Shown in pieces: positions 38,831-51,600 of a DNA stretch of 64,000 nt. This stretch comes from Diphasiastrum complanatum. Lineage: Eukaryota; Streptophyta; Lycopodiopsida; Lycopodiales; Lycopodiaceae. The position numbers and the translations under genes were made by a program. The first letter of the stretch is position 1. Every line of letters begins with the position of its first letter. The stretch is taken from assembly GCA_029204225.1 (NCBI GenBank), contig CM055104.1, positions 44,955,835 to 45,019,834 on the forward strand. The letters run 5' to 3'. The notes beneath the pieces were generated by a model. That model saw only the letters and a list, made by a program, of their open reading frames with translations. It searched no databases and was not told the DNA's origin.

Positions 38831-41800
38831 TAAATGTATCTTCATAGTATCGCCGTAGGCGACTACCGTTGACTAAGGTATCAAGGGGTATGCCTTCGAG
38901 CGTTTCTAATTGCACGACACCATTTGTAAAAAATTTATGGACAACATAAGGACCTTGGCTGCAGAATTTCAATTTTCCTGGATGGACTTTGGAAGATGTG
39001 TAAAGTAAAACTTTATCACCATCGTGAATATCCTTAGTTCGGACATGACGATCATGCTAGCAGGCCTTCTGTTGTCGCTTGTGGACTAACTGTGCATGGT
39101 ATGATATAAGTCATGTCTCACACAGTTTTGTCAACATCAAAAGTCAAATTTGAACTTGGTATTGATAAGCATTATTTTCACACAAGTCAGTGGCATAAGC
39201 TAAAGTGAGGCGTAAGGATAGAATTAAAAATTCTACTAGCCTAACAGCCTCTTGGCCATATACCAGCTTAAATAGTGTTTTCCAATCTGTGGCTCGCTTT
39301 GGCATTGTGCGATATGCCTAGATAGTAGAGAATAACTTTGTTTCCCAGTCTGATCGACTGGTTTCTACTATCTTGATTAAGATTTTACAAAACGTTTTAT
39401 TCATAGACTCAGCTAGTCCATTGCATCTAGGATAGTACAGGGTACTCTTCCGGTGGATAACGAAGTAATGAGTCAATAAACTGTTGATTACTTCATTAAG
39501 GAAGTGAAAACCTCGATCACTAACAAGCTCTATTGGACAACCAAATCTAGTGATGATGTTTTCATAGAGGAAGCGTGCTACAGACTGCTTTTCGTGTTGC
39601 TCTAGCCTCTACCCACTTTGTTGCATAATCAGTGGCAATCAAGATATATTGTGATTGTGTGCCACGTGCTGTTGGACTAATAGGTCCAACAAAATCAATA
39701 CCCCATTTGTGAAATGCTTTGTTTTCAAGTATTGGAGTAAGGAGATTGTGATCAGCTTTTTTTTTGTATTCTTTGCGTGTTGGAAAACGACGCAAACTTT
39801 TGTATACACATAAGTGTCTTTGAAAAGGGTTGGCCACCAAAATCCTACCAGAAGAATTGTCCTAGTAGTAGCATCAGAGGAGAAATGGCCTCTCCCAATT
39901 CCTTTGTGTGTCAAGCTATCAAACTTCAGATTCATGGGCATAACGACGTGTAATACCATCAATACCTAACTTATATAGTTGTCCCGCAATAAGATGATAT
40001 GGTAAAGTTTTCATAATAAGTTTTGTTTTTTGCGGTTTGGTCAACTGAGGATCTATCTCCCTAGTGGCTAGATATCTAGTGATATCATCTGCCCATAACG
40101 GAGTCACATCTATATAAAATAGACACGTATCTGGTAACTCATCATTTATTGGCTCATCAAATGCTTCAACATTAGGTAATCATGAAAGATGATCAGCCAA
40201 AAAATGTTGTAATCCCTTCTGGATAACAACTCGAAAGTTGAATTCTAAAAGAATTAATTGATATGTTAACTACGCTTTATCGGTGTAGTGTGTTATAAAA
40301 ATTCGATAATAACTTGTGTGGCCCAAAAAGATGTAAATTTCTTTCATTGTGGCGGGTAGGGGCATTTCAAGAATGACTCTGATCTTTTCGGAATCAATGA
40401 CGATACCATTTCGAGAAATGATATGGCCTAGTACCACACCATGGATAACCCAGATCTGGCACTTGTCGGGATTCAATGAAATTCTGAACCTTCGACAGCG
40501 AATGAACATTTGTTCAAAGGCATCGAGATGCTTATCTTGAGAGGAGTGCACACCAAGATCATCGAGATAAATCTCTAGATTTTTGTGCAACAGATCTTTG
40601 AAAGCTCGTTGCATCACCCTTTGAAATGTGGATGGGGCATTGCACAGATCAAATGGCATAACGTTATACGCGAAAGTACCAAACTTTGTAACAAAAGTTG
40701 TTTTGAAACGATCTTTAGAAGCAATTTGGGCCTAAAAATAGCCACTAAAACCATCGAGAAAGCTAAAAGCTTTTGCTCCTGCCATATCTTCGAGGATCTG
40801 TGTAGTCAGAGATAAGGGAAAGTGATCCTTCTCTGTTTGATCATTAAGTTTTTTTAAATCTACATAGACACGGAGTTTAACGTTCTTTTTCGGTACCACT
40901 ACAATTGGTGATACCCAACTGGTATGTTTGATTTCATAAATGAAACTAGCATCGAGAAGCTTCTGAATATCTTCATCTTCTCACAATAGGTAGGATTGGT
41001 GCGATAAGGTTTTGCTTGGACAAGTATGGCACCATCTTGCAATGGAATTGTATGGACGGCAATGTCAGGAGGAACCTCTTTCATTTCTTTATAATTCCAT
41101 GCAAACACATTAAGGTAGAGGTGGGCTCCTACATATACGATATGGCCGATGTCTTCATCATCATCCTTCAGATTAAGAGGTATGGTATTTGCAGGTCTAT
41201 TTAAAAGAGTTGATGGTAGTTGAGGTTCTCGTTTTGGCTTAACCATACTGATGATGACATCATCAGTGGTGTAATCCTTAAAATGTTGGGAAACATTATA
41301 AAGTGGATCATCAACTACCTCGTGTAGGATCTTAGGAATATCCTCTACATATTTACTTGTAGATGATGAAGCCTACTGACTAGGATTTTTCTGATTTTGA
41401 ATCAAAGGTTTGATTGGCTGTTTCAGCTTTTCACGCATTTGGAATTGCTTATCAGTCAATCGTACGTCAACCCTTGATTTGTTTGTTAGCATGCGGGATA
41501 TTTGTGGATTGGTAGTGGGAGGCATACATGGGTGTTTTTGTGTTTTTTCATGAACTAAGTCTTTGTCAATGGTGTTCAAGATTTCATCATTGTGTACATC
41601 CCATTGATAGACTTTTAGTTTGGGTCGGTGTCACGAGTGTTGACTGGTTGTGGATGGTGCACACAAGCCAATGGTGATGGAAGCTTAATCTCTTTCGGTA
41701 TACGACACTTTCCTAAACACTCGAGGTCCATCAAGTGAATTAGTTGGTCGTCAGATAACTCAAGTTCTCCCCTAGTAAGAATGCCATCCTCATTGGTGGA

Positions 41801-42260
41801 TATGTTTGCCGTAACAAAGGCATCTTCAGACATCCACTCAATAGGGAGTGCATCTACCATGTACAAGGGCAAGATGGGAGTGTTGATATTTGTGGAGCGT
41901 ATATGGATCCTCTTCTTGAACTTCTTGCACACAAAAAAGTGTCATTGACACAATTGATGGTCGCTAAGGCATGTCCCCAATTGATAATATTAGTACTCTG
42001 CACATAATGACCCTTTATGGTGGAATCGATACTATTGGGTCATCATAGGTAGTTGAAGACCAATCATCTTCAACACATGTAGGCTTTATTTTTCCGGTGG
42101 CATTGACAGAGATTTGCCTGTCTCTGTTGCCAAAAATGATTTTGTTTTTCTTCCAATCTTGAATCAGGCCGACCATTTCTAGCCAATCATTCTTGAAACA
42201 AATGCCAATACACAGGACTTTGTATGTTTACTTTCAAATAGATTTTCCTTCCGCTCAAAT
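38831..42260 (-). mobile_element. Gypsy 1, fossil Ty3/gypsy of Tat type
   Basis: Minus-strand pol. From right to left: protease region about 41600-42230, reverse transcriptase about 40270-41250 (MPFDLCNAPSTFQRVM; YLDDLGVHS), RNase H and linker (LPYHLIAGQLYKLG) about 39920-40270, integrase about 38850-39840 (KWGIDFVGPI; GPYVVHKF-type C-terminus). Linker and integrase style fit the plant Tat/Ogre lineage. LTRs were not identified. Many breaks; old. Confidence 0.85.
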
Positions 42261-42440
42261 TTCCTTTTTCTTACAAGATCTCTTTAATATTAGAGCTAAT
42301 AGACTCCATTTGGGGGATCCTTGAGAATTGGATCTCCAACTTGCTTTCTATTTTAGAGACAATACTTTGTTAATGCGAGCTTCTATCTTCCTTTTTTGAG
42401 AATGGCATTTCTCTGAATCACACGTCTATTCGTACTTTTT
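42261..42440. other. Junction between gypsy 1 and chromovirus
   Basis: No LTR ends or coding sequence could be assigned here. Confidence 0.35.
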
Positions 42441-45400
42441 GCCTTGAGTTTGTGTATTTCAGGTGAATTCCAAAAACTCCAATCAAAGAAGGATAGCTCA
42501 TGAGACTCTTCAAGCTCCTCTTCATCTATGTCGTCATCACCTCATGTTTCCTCCAAGTCAACTTCCTCTACTTGATCTAGGAAAAGGAAGTTTGCTAAGA
42601 TTGATAATAAACTTTTTAAGTTTTCTAAGTTTGATGGAGACAGTAGCAATGAAGAGAGTTTGCTTGCCTAGATTCAAAATCTAAGTAGATACTCAAATCA
42701 TTCCAATATTCGATTTGCAACGTTACATCTAGATAAGTATGCATCACTATGGTGGGCAGCTATGAAATCTAATCACGAAGCTGCATCCACTTGGCGTAGC
42801 TTTTAAAAGCAAATTAAAGTGCACTTTTTGCCAAAAGAATATAAGAAAGATACTCTAGCTGCTTGGGCATCTTTAGGCAAAAGCAAAATGAGAAAGTAGT
42901 TGAGTATGTTAAGAGATTTTGGGACTTGCTTTTGAAAGTTCAGACTTTGCATTCCATTTCCAAGAAAGAACAGACTAGGAAGTTCTATTCGGGTTTGATA
43001 GAGGTATACAATATGGCTTAGATCTAGTACAAGCTAATACTTTGGAACAAGTCATATATTATGCTACCAGAATTGAGCTGTAGGATAATCATCGAAATGG
43101 AAGCGGAAACAAAAGGAAGGAACCTCCCACAACTCAAACTCCAAAAGAGAAGACTCAACGCCTTTCCAAAGAACAAATGCAGGCCTATCGCAAGGAAGGA
43201 AAATGCTTCAAGTGTGGGGAAAAGGGACACCTTTTCTTCAAATGTCCACTTAAAGATGCGAAAGCTTCAAGTGCAGACAAAGGGAAACAGGTGGCTGTAC
43301 AAAGCATTGAAAACACTCAAACCCATGATCTTCTCAGAACATGGGAACAAGTCCATATCAAACTCTGTTAATTCTCTTTGATGCAGGCTCCTCTCATAAT
43401 TTCATCTCTTTTAAGCTTGCACAAGAGATAGGAGTTGGTTCTTTTTCTGAATCTATGCTAAAGGCTAAAGGTGCTTTTGTTGACGGTGATGCAAACATTT
43501 ACCTTGTAATTGAAAAACTTAAGCTCCAAATTTTCGACTACTATGAACCTATAGATTTCATGGTAGGTCCTTTACAGGGAGTAGATGTAATCTTAGGCAT
43601 GCCTTGGCACAAAATGCACAATCCTCTGGTGGACTACAATAAGCATTTGATTTCATGGAAGCACAAAGGTAAAGACGTTAGTGTGCATGCAGGACAAAGT
43701 GGCGAAACAATTCCTTTGGTAAGCCATATTCAAGTATCAAAGGTACTAAAGAAATCAGTAATTTCTTATTTTTTGTTTGTTCAAAGTATGGATGATGATG
43801 TTGATTGGAAATGCACATTCTTTGGATAGTAATAGAAAAGATTTTTTATTAAAATATTTTTCTTGTTTTTCTGATGAGCTACCAAAGTCCTTACCCCTTG
43901 AAAGACCTGAAGATCATACGATAGACATTATTCCTGGAAGTTTCATACCCAATAGACCTCCCTATAGGGTAAGCCATTCTCAACAAGAAGAAATTTCTAA
44001 GCAAATTAATGATTTGTTAAAGAAAGGCCTTATAAAACCCAATAACTCCCCCTATTGCTCTCCTGTACTTTTGGTACAAAAGAAAGATGGGAGTTTTAGG
44101 ATGTGTGTGGACTATCGTGCTTTAAACCAGATTATAGTTAAGAACCGTTTTCCTATTCCAAGAATACTGCCATTATACATGCCCTTAAGTTATGGAAACA
44201 CTATCTTCTAGGAAATGATTTCCTAGTTAAAACAGATCATCAAAGCCTTAGGTACTTCCTCACCCAGCAACTAATTCGAGAAAAACATCTAAAATGGGCT
44301 AACTACCTTAGCACTTTCCATTTTCAGCTACTTCATCACCCAGGAAAGGACAATAAGGTCGCCGATGTATTATCAAGAATCCCCAAGGTCAACCATATTT
44401 CCCTAGCATATCATGAAGATTTCCTTCCTATGAAAAGTATGTATGCTAGTGATTCCAACTTCCAACATATCTTTGAAATACTTGAAAGAAATCAAAGTCA
44501 TAAAGACTATGTTTTGAAAGAAGGATATTTATTCAAAGAAGATAAGCTATGTATTCCCATAGCATTTAGAACCAAGATCCTTCAAGAAACCCATAGTCCA
44601 CCCTATGCAGGACGTAGACGAATCCCATCAACTCTGGAAGCTCTAAAAAGATTCTTTTATTGGCCTACCATGCATCGAGACACAAGGCATTATATAAATG
44701 CATGTCTAGTTTGTCAACACAATAAAGATGAGCGAGGATTAAAAACTCCAGGATTACTTCATCCCTTGCCTATTCCTGAAGCACCCTGAGAACATATTAC
44801 CATGGTTTTATGTCTCGGTTCCCTAAAACCAAAAATGGAAATGAGATGATATGGACTATCATTGATAGATTTAGCAAACAGGCTCATTTTATTCCCTGTA
44901 AGAAAAAGCTTAAAGGACTCGAAGCAGCTCAATTGTTTATCCGTCACATCTTTAGGCTGCATGGACTACCCAAAAGTATAGTGTCTGATCAGGATACGAG
45001 ATTTACTAGCAACTTTTGGAGAGCCCTTTGTGAAATCTGGGGACAACCCTTAAATTCTCTTCCTCTTTCCATCCCCAAACTGATGGTCAAAGTGAAATTA
45101 CTAATCAAACCATCATAGATTTGTTGAAGAATTATGTAAGTGATCAGAAGACTCAATGGGAACACTATCTTCCTATACTAGAATTTGCTTACAATAACAC
45201 CGTTCATTCTTCTACTGGTAAAGCGCCTTTTGAAGTAATGTATGAAAAACTGATTGTGCCTCCTGTATTAAGAACTAAAGAAAAGATATTTGCCTCAAAT
45301 GAATTTGTGCAGAATTATCAAGACACCTTTTCAAAGGTTCAGCAATCCATCGCAAGTGCACAACAGAAACAATAGAAAAGTGCAAATATGCATCGGAGGG

Positions 45401-46034
45401 CAATCAAGTACGAAGAAAGAGAACTAGTTCTCCTAAAATTTGAAAAGAAAAGGCTCAGGAAAAAGATTGGGCAGCATGAAACTCTACCCAAAACTAGCCC
45501 AAAAGTATTATGGACCTTTTAAAGTCAAGAAAGTAATCAATGAGGTTACATGCGAGCTTGACTTGTCTATTACTTGGAAAATCCATAACAGATTCCATGT
45601 AAGCTTGCTAAAGAAATTCAATGGTCTACAACCAGAAGGATTTATAGATTCCGAACCACTAGAAGTTCAAGGAACCAAAGAATTCCTTCAACCTAAGCAG
45701 ATCTTGATACACAAGGCAAGAACTGGAAGAAAGGGGATAACTTCTATATTATACCTCTTCAAATTTAAGAATTATCCTACTACAGATGCAAGATGGATGG
45801 AAGAAGAATTCTTCCAAGAGTATCCATAAATTTTGAATATTTATTTGAGAAATGTCCGTTGAGGACAATGCTTAATGCGTCGGAGGCGTGTAAAATTGTA
45901 TAGACCAAATTGACCAAGAAATAAAGGCTATCCAGTCTTCCATTCTTTTTGTATGAAACATATTTTGAATATTAGAGCTTATTACTATAACTGATGAATG
46001 ATGAGTGCAGGTATCATTACCTGAAGACAAGAAA
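42441..46034 (+). mobile_element. Fossil chromovirus (Ty3/gypsy)
   Basis: Gag about 42440-43080, knuckle CFKCGEKGHLFFKC at 43204, protease LFDAGSSHNFIS at 43374, reverse transcriptase start (KKDGSFRMCVDYRALN), RNase H end (HHPGKDNKVADVLSR), integrase zinc region, core and C-terminus to 45826. The C-terminal ILIHKARTGRKG...YPTTDARWMEEEF is a chromodomain, which defines the group. Polypurine tract about 45875-45888 and start of 3' LTR at 45889 (TGTAAAATTG), cut at about 46034. Several breaks; old. Confidence 0.88.
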
Positions 46035-47516
46035 TGATTCTTCATGTGAAAGCTATATTTCTAGCAAGCATGCTAGAACTCCAGTCGCTTCCAATTCAGT
46101 TCGTTCTTCTAAAGGTTCGTTAGATCTTGTACACATGGACATTTGTGGTCGTATGCAGACTATTTCCACAGGGGAAATTGTCTACTTACTGACTATCATT
46201 GATGACTTCTCTCGAAGGACTGCAACATATTTCTTGAAGAACAAATCCGAGACTCTCAAGTTCATCATGCAGTTCAAGGCATCATAAAAAAAAATGACCC
46301 AGAGAAGAATCAAAGGTCTACGCTATGATGCAGGGGGAGTATTTATCTCCACCGAGTTCAAAGCTTTCTGCAAGGAAAATTGAATACATTTACAACAACA
46401 TTAAGCCAGCTACTCATCTCAGTCCAATGGTGTAGCTCAAAGGAAGAATCAGACACTCATCGCAAGTGCAAAGAGCATGCTGGCCCATGCCTCTCTTCCA
46501 AAGAAATTCTGGGCAAAAGCTATTACTACAACAGCCTACCTTCAAAATTGATCCATTTCAGAGGCCCTGAATGGCTAGACACCTTATGAGGTGTGGACAT
46601 GATCAAAGCCATCACTCACAAATATTCGAGTGTTTGGATGCAAAGCCTACTCATAGACCCCTGTTGATCTAAGTAGGAAGCTGGACAACACCAGTAGAAG
46701 GTCAATCTTCACCAACTATTTTTCAGACCATCAAATATACAAGCTCTTCAATCTGGACTCTCAGAAGTCCTTCATGAGCAGAAATGTCATTTTTGCAGAA
46801 GATCAGTTTATCGACCACAAGGGAAAAGCTACTTCGAATTTAGATCCTACAATCGACACCAACAACTACAAACAACTCAGGACTGATCAGAAGATTGACA
46901 CTGACACTGACACTAACTCTGACAATGAGGCAGTCCCTCAGCAAAATGAATCGCATGAGAGGATCGCAGTTCAACCCAGAAGATCGAATCAATCAAGACA
47001 GTCTCCATCCCGATTTACGGATGATCTGGCTTGTTACTTTGTGCAGGAATGAAACGCTGTTTTAAAGGCAACGTCAACACCTGATGCTGATCAAGAGAAG
47101 ACCAATGCTTTTTTTTATTTCTACATCCTACCTGTCTTTTTCTTGCAAAAAGAGGTCTTGAAGCGTTTTTTGTCTAATTTCCATTCCAAGACCAACTCGC
47201 ACAGTTGATTTTTGGCATTTGCAGGACTTAAGATCCAGTAGTTATAGCTGTGCGAGTTTTCAATTAGCAATTCAAATGGATTTCTTCACTTAGACCTGTT
47301 TTTTTCATTTCAGATGTGGTTTTCAGGTCTAAAAAAATTTGCACACTCACAAAATCGAAAGATCTCAGTCTGATCTACATCCTAGGCCCTATGCGAATTC
47401 CATTTGAGAGTGGAAAGTTGGCTGCTTTTTCAAGCTGTAAAATCGAAGAACTCTATCCCTGTCCAGTCATTTTGGTTGTTGTAAAGCCGTCAACAGGGGC
47501 GCCCTAGGAGGAGAAT
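46035..47516 (+). mobile_element. Fossil copia integrase fragment
   Basis: Carries pre-integrase and integrase parts (LDLVHMDICGRM; LTIIDDFSRRT) and an acidic integrase tail ending near 47050. Reverse transcriptase is absent. A purine-rich AGGAGGAGAA lies at 47507-47516, just before a TGTGCTCTCAG that may begin its 3' LTR. Several breaks. Confidence 0.8.
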
Positions 47517-48140
47517 GTGCTCTCAGAGAGCCACTAGTATCCGCGGATAGTAGAAGACGCGAGATCTGAAGCAAAGTTGCTGTCTGGAATCTCCATAGTT
47601 GGAAATACGTGAGCAAAGAGATAGGTGGGTCAGGCGACGGGGGTCGCGCGCAACGATCCGGAGCAAGTCATAGTGTGTATAAGGAACTAGCTGCTCAGGG
47701 GTCCAATTCTGCCGCACAGATCCAGAGAGGAGCGTTGGATTTTGAATTAAGCTGATGGACGGTCACGATGAGGTACTCCGGGAGGGCTATGAACCGTTGG
47801 ATCCCTGATAGCCATTGGATCCTCTTAAATCCGTTGTGAACTTCATTTGAAAGGGCCCAAAGTGCATAAGGCACTTGAACGTCTTTAAAAAATCTTCAAT
47901 TTGAAGTAGAATTTAGTTCCCTTCAAAAACTCAAATATCCCTTACTTCCATTTCCTTTTGTCTAGAGGCCCCCTTCAAGCTTATTCTTACTAAATTCCAT
48001 GCAAGACCCCACTTGCACAACCCATTTTCGACCTTTGTAGATCTCAAGATCCATCTTTTTCAGCTGTGCAAGTACCAATATGAGCTCCACATGGATTTCT
48101 TCTCAAACCCTATTTTCTGATCTGACTTTCAGGTCCCCCC
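47150..48140. repeat. Pair of diverged direct repeats, about 180 bp
   Basis: 47150-47335 and 47985-48140 share in order AATTCCAT-type, GTGCGAGT or GTGCAAGT, AAGATCCA, ATGGATTTCTTC and TTTCAGGTC segments, about 830 bp apart. They bracket the possible LTR start at 47517, and the second one runs into the CGAGTCAT array. Confidence 0.65.
47517..47920 (+). mobile_element. Possible LTR start after copia fragment
   Basis: Begins TGTGCTCTCAGAG after a purine tract and is GC-rich compared with its surroundings. Neither its end nor a second copy could be found. Confidence 0.3.
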
Positions 48141-48735
48141 GGTGCGAGTCATTTTTGCAATTTTGCGTTATTACCTCTACCATTCAGTTATGCGAGTTGT
48201 TTTTTGTGTTATGCGAGTCAATTTTGTGCTGTACGAGTCATGTTTTGTTAAATTCTGAGTCATTACCTCTACCACTCTTGCACGAGTCATTTTTTTGCGA
48301 GTCATCTTCAAGTACGAGTCCTCTGCGAGTACGAGTCATCTCCCACCCTTGCACGAGTCATCTGCGAGTCATCTTCTGTACGAGTCATGTGCGAGTCATC
48401 TTCAAGTATGAGTCATCTGCGAGTACGAGTCATCTCCCACCCTTGCACGAGTCATCTGCAAGTCATCTTCTATATGGGTCATCTGCGAGTCATTTTTTTT
48501 TTTTTGCGAGTCATCTTTTGTACGAGTCATCTCCCACCCTTGCATGAGTCATCTGTGAGTCATCTTCTATACGAGTCATTTTTTTTGCGAGTCATCTTCT
48601 GTACGAGTCATCTCCCACCCTTGCACTGAACACGCCTGTGCGAGTCGTAAATTTCTTTGAACGAGTCATTTTTCATTGTGTGCGAGTAAGTTCCCGTGTC
48701 TGTGCGAGTCATTCCCCTGTCTTTGCGAGTCATTC
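48140..48735. repeat. CGAGTCAT minisatellite with higher-order repeat
   Basis: About 30 degenerate units of 12-20 bp with the core GCGAGTCAT or ACGAGTCAT. A higher-order unit starting CATCTCCCACCCTTGCA recurs at 48337, 48431, 48528 and 48609 (94, 97 and 81 bp). The reverse complement core ATGACTCG links it to the other ACTCG arrays. Open frames reading SHLRVIF repeats are artefacts. Confidence 0.92.
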
Positions 48736-49270
48736 CCTGATTCTCGTCAGCCACAAGAGTACTCGAGGAGGTTTACATATATATTCATAACAGTTGATAA
48801 CTTTTATCGGTGGGCGTGTACGTTATTCACATAGATTCTCGACATAGAAAAAATTGTCGCTTGAGAGAAAAGTCATACCACTTGTGTGCATTTCTTGAAA
48901 AACCCTGACCATTTTGTCTTAATCGAGCTTTGCCCACTCGCCCAATTGTCTAGCATCTCTCAAATGTATTCGATCAACTGGCCATCCCAGTTGTGTGGCA
49001 TCTTAACTCTGTTCACTCTGCAATTTAGCATCAATCCTTGCCAATGCGATGGCTATGCATACCTCTAATATGACGGTTCTCACCACCCATCCTTGTACAT
49101 AGTCATCCCACCGAAGCAATCCAATACTACTTATTCTAGCTGGGAGAGGCCTTAAACACCTCCAGTAGGAAACGCCTTGGACGTGCACTAGCAGGAAGCC
49201 ATAGAGTAAGCAAGAAAACGATTGCACCCTCGCCCCATACACCACCATTCTAAAGAGTAGTGACACCCGC
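48736..49270. other. Gene-free stretch before a gypsy gag
   Basis: No recognised content; may be the leader of the following gypsy fragment. Confidence 0.35.
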
Positions 49271-49280
49271 TTAGATCAAG

Positions 49281-50440
49281 ATGCAAGGCCCCTGGAATCC
49301 ACCATGGGTCGAGAAGAGAATACCCCGAATAGATGCGCCAAAGTACGACGAGGAATCAGACCCAGTAAGATTCCTCCAGAATTTCGACAACGCTTGTAAG
49401 TTTAATGGTGACAGCTCTGAAACCAAAAAGGTAAGGCTATTCCCTATGATTCTTCAAGGCGACGCCAAGGAATAATTTTTAAACCTTGAAGGCCTGAACA
49501 ACACGTCTTGGGCGGCCACCACTGCAGCACTCATCAAAAGATTTCCAAGCTCACCCAAAGCCCTTTTATCCAATTGACTCAGATGAAGATGTGAAGCAAA
49601 GAATCAGTACACACCTGCATCGAGCACTTCAAGCATCTTAAAGTGGATTGTGTCGATGATAAAATCACTGAGAAAATGGCCATTAAATTATTCCTAGTCA
49701 GGTTACCCAAGGCCATCAGGAGAGAATTGAAACCCGTAGACTCTTACATGACACTAAAAGACGTGATGGATGATGCCATCTGAGAAGAAGATGAAGGCTC
49801 TGACGAGGATTAAGATTATCGCGAGAAAAAGGGTAAGGGGCTGGCTAAACATGAGACTTCACTTATTGAATAATCCGCCTCAACTATCATGATCGATATC
49901 CTTCAGCATCTAGAAGGTTGGTAATGAGCACACCAAACACAAATGGAGAAGTTGACCTTAGAGTTCCAAAATGCTAAAGGATGTGGCCAAAAAGACCTTC
50001 CCTATCCATGGAAATATATGATGCCCTGTGTCTGCTCAACGCCATACTGCCAACGCGTGCCCACATGCAAGAACGTACTATCAATAGGCACCACGACCGC
50101 TGTACCATCCGTACAGACCACATGGACCTACGAATTACACATCGAACTACACTGCCAATGCATCCGCGTAGAGGCCAGGACAATACCAACCAAGGACAAT
50201 AGGCCCAATTTTTCATCAACCTTGATCCTTTGGTTCTATGAACCATCCCACACCACTTTTACATTATGAACCAGAGTCTTCTTATCCAAGGCCGATCGCT
50301 CCCCATCCAATAGAACAGTCTTTTGTAGAGAGTCAACATATTGCTACATCGTCTTTCACACAAGTTGATTCCGACTACATAGACCCAACGATGTATTGTA
50401 TAGAAGATACCAATGTGCCTGCTCATCAAGTTAGATAACA
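49281..50440 (+). mobile_element. Fossil Ty3/gypsy gag fragment
   Basis: The reading from 49281 (PKYDEESDPVRFLQNFDNAC, LFPMILQGDAKE) and the later SWAATTAALIKRFP segment fit the retrotransposon gag family of Ty3/gypsy elements. An acidic stretch follows near 49800. Several breaks; no pol is attached. Confidence 0.7.
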
Positions 50441-51600
50441 TTTGCACCTTACTATAATTAGTAGTCTTAGATGTGTCTAGGTTCGTCTAGTCTTACTGAT
50501 TCTTTTGTCATCCACAGATACATAGTTGCTTTTGATCCAAATACAGTTACATCCTATCTAGCAATTACGTAAGGTCTATCTTTAACATCATTCATAGATA
50601 ATACCGAGATTGTACCACTCAGATCTGTGTCTTCATTACGTCTCTATGACCAAGCAATTGATATTATACCCTGGAGCCAAGTTTTGAGCTACCACCTGAT
50701 GAATCATGAGTTTTGTGTCTAGATGGTAACTCGTATGTTTTATCTGAGTGAAAGTAATCTAAAACATAATTGTCTTATTGCATGCTACGTAAATGTTATA
50801 TGTTATCACTTGTTTTTCTTTTGTAACACTGTAACTATGGCCTTGTGCATGCAAATCCTTCTATAGAGTTATCTGCTACAATTTTTCATTTTTTTTCTTA
50901 TTTCAAGTTTTGTCTGGTCAACTATGTCGTTTGTTGCTACCTATTTTTTTGTTCTATTGTCGTATGGTTTGGTGTGTTTTCTTTCGTAGCAACACTATAG
51001 GTGACATTTCATCAACGATTTTATTTTATCTCTACAGTTGTGGTATCACACGAATTTTCATTGGGATATATCTCTACATCTTTACCAATGATTTCAACAA
51101 CTTTCAATATGAACAAAAAGAGCAGTCAAGGACTTCAACAACAAATGCTCAGTTTGGCAACAAAACGAGCATCTTATTAGACTACAACTATGATCTAGCA
51201 AAAGATCCATCTTCCCAACAAGATGGAATATCCGCGACAACACCGACACCGCCATTCGCAATAAGCAGTTGGTTTTACGTAAGCGCTACAATATCCACGC
51301 TTTTCCAATTGCCTCACCATGGCCATCAAATCATCAATGAAGTGGAAGCTTGTACCAGTGAAGGGCTCTCAAGTCATATCAAAGGCAAAATCTATGTGCA
51401 AACCAATGCAGACGACAAGTGTTCCTACCAATGGCAACAACGATGCTTTATTGGCAAAATGTACATTGAGCAGTGATAATTGTGTCTCAAGACCATACTA
51501 TCGTTGTGGTACATCATCAGTTTGATCATCTGTGGAGGCCGCGATAAGCACAAGTCATCAGCGAGTGAAATCCCGTAGGCCTACGTAAATTGAAGGACTC
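50441..51600. other. Unassigned stretch with one 188-codon frame
   Basis: The plus-strand frame at 50910-51476 has a hydrophobic first half and a Ser/Thr/Gln-rich second half. It resembles no family I know and overlaps a second frame of similar quality, so it is not called a gene. Confidence 0.35.

Noticed and set aside
48080-48629. 155-codon Ser/His-rich frame with SHLRVIF repeats
   Set aside because: It reads the CGAGTCAT array, and other frames are equally open.
50910-51476. 188-codon frame as a possible host gene
   Set aside because: Low-complexity hydrophobic start, no recognised motif, overlapping alternative frame, retroelements on both sides.
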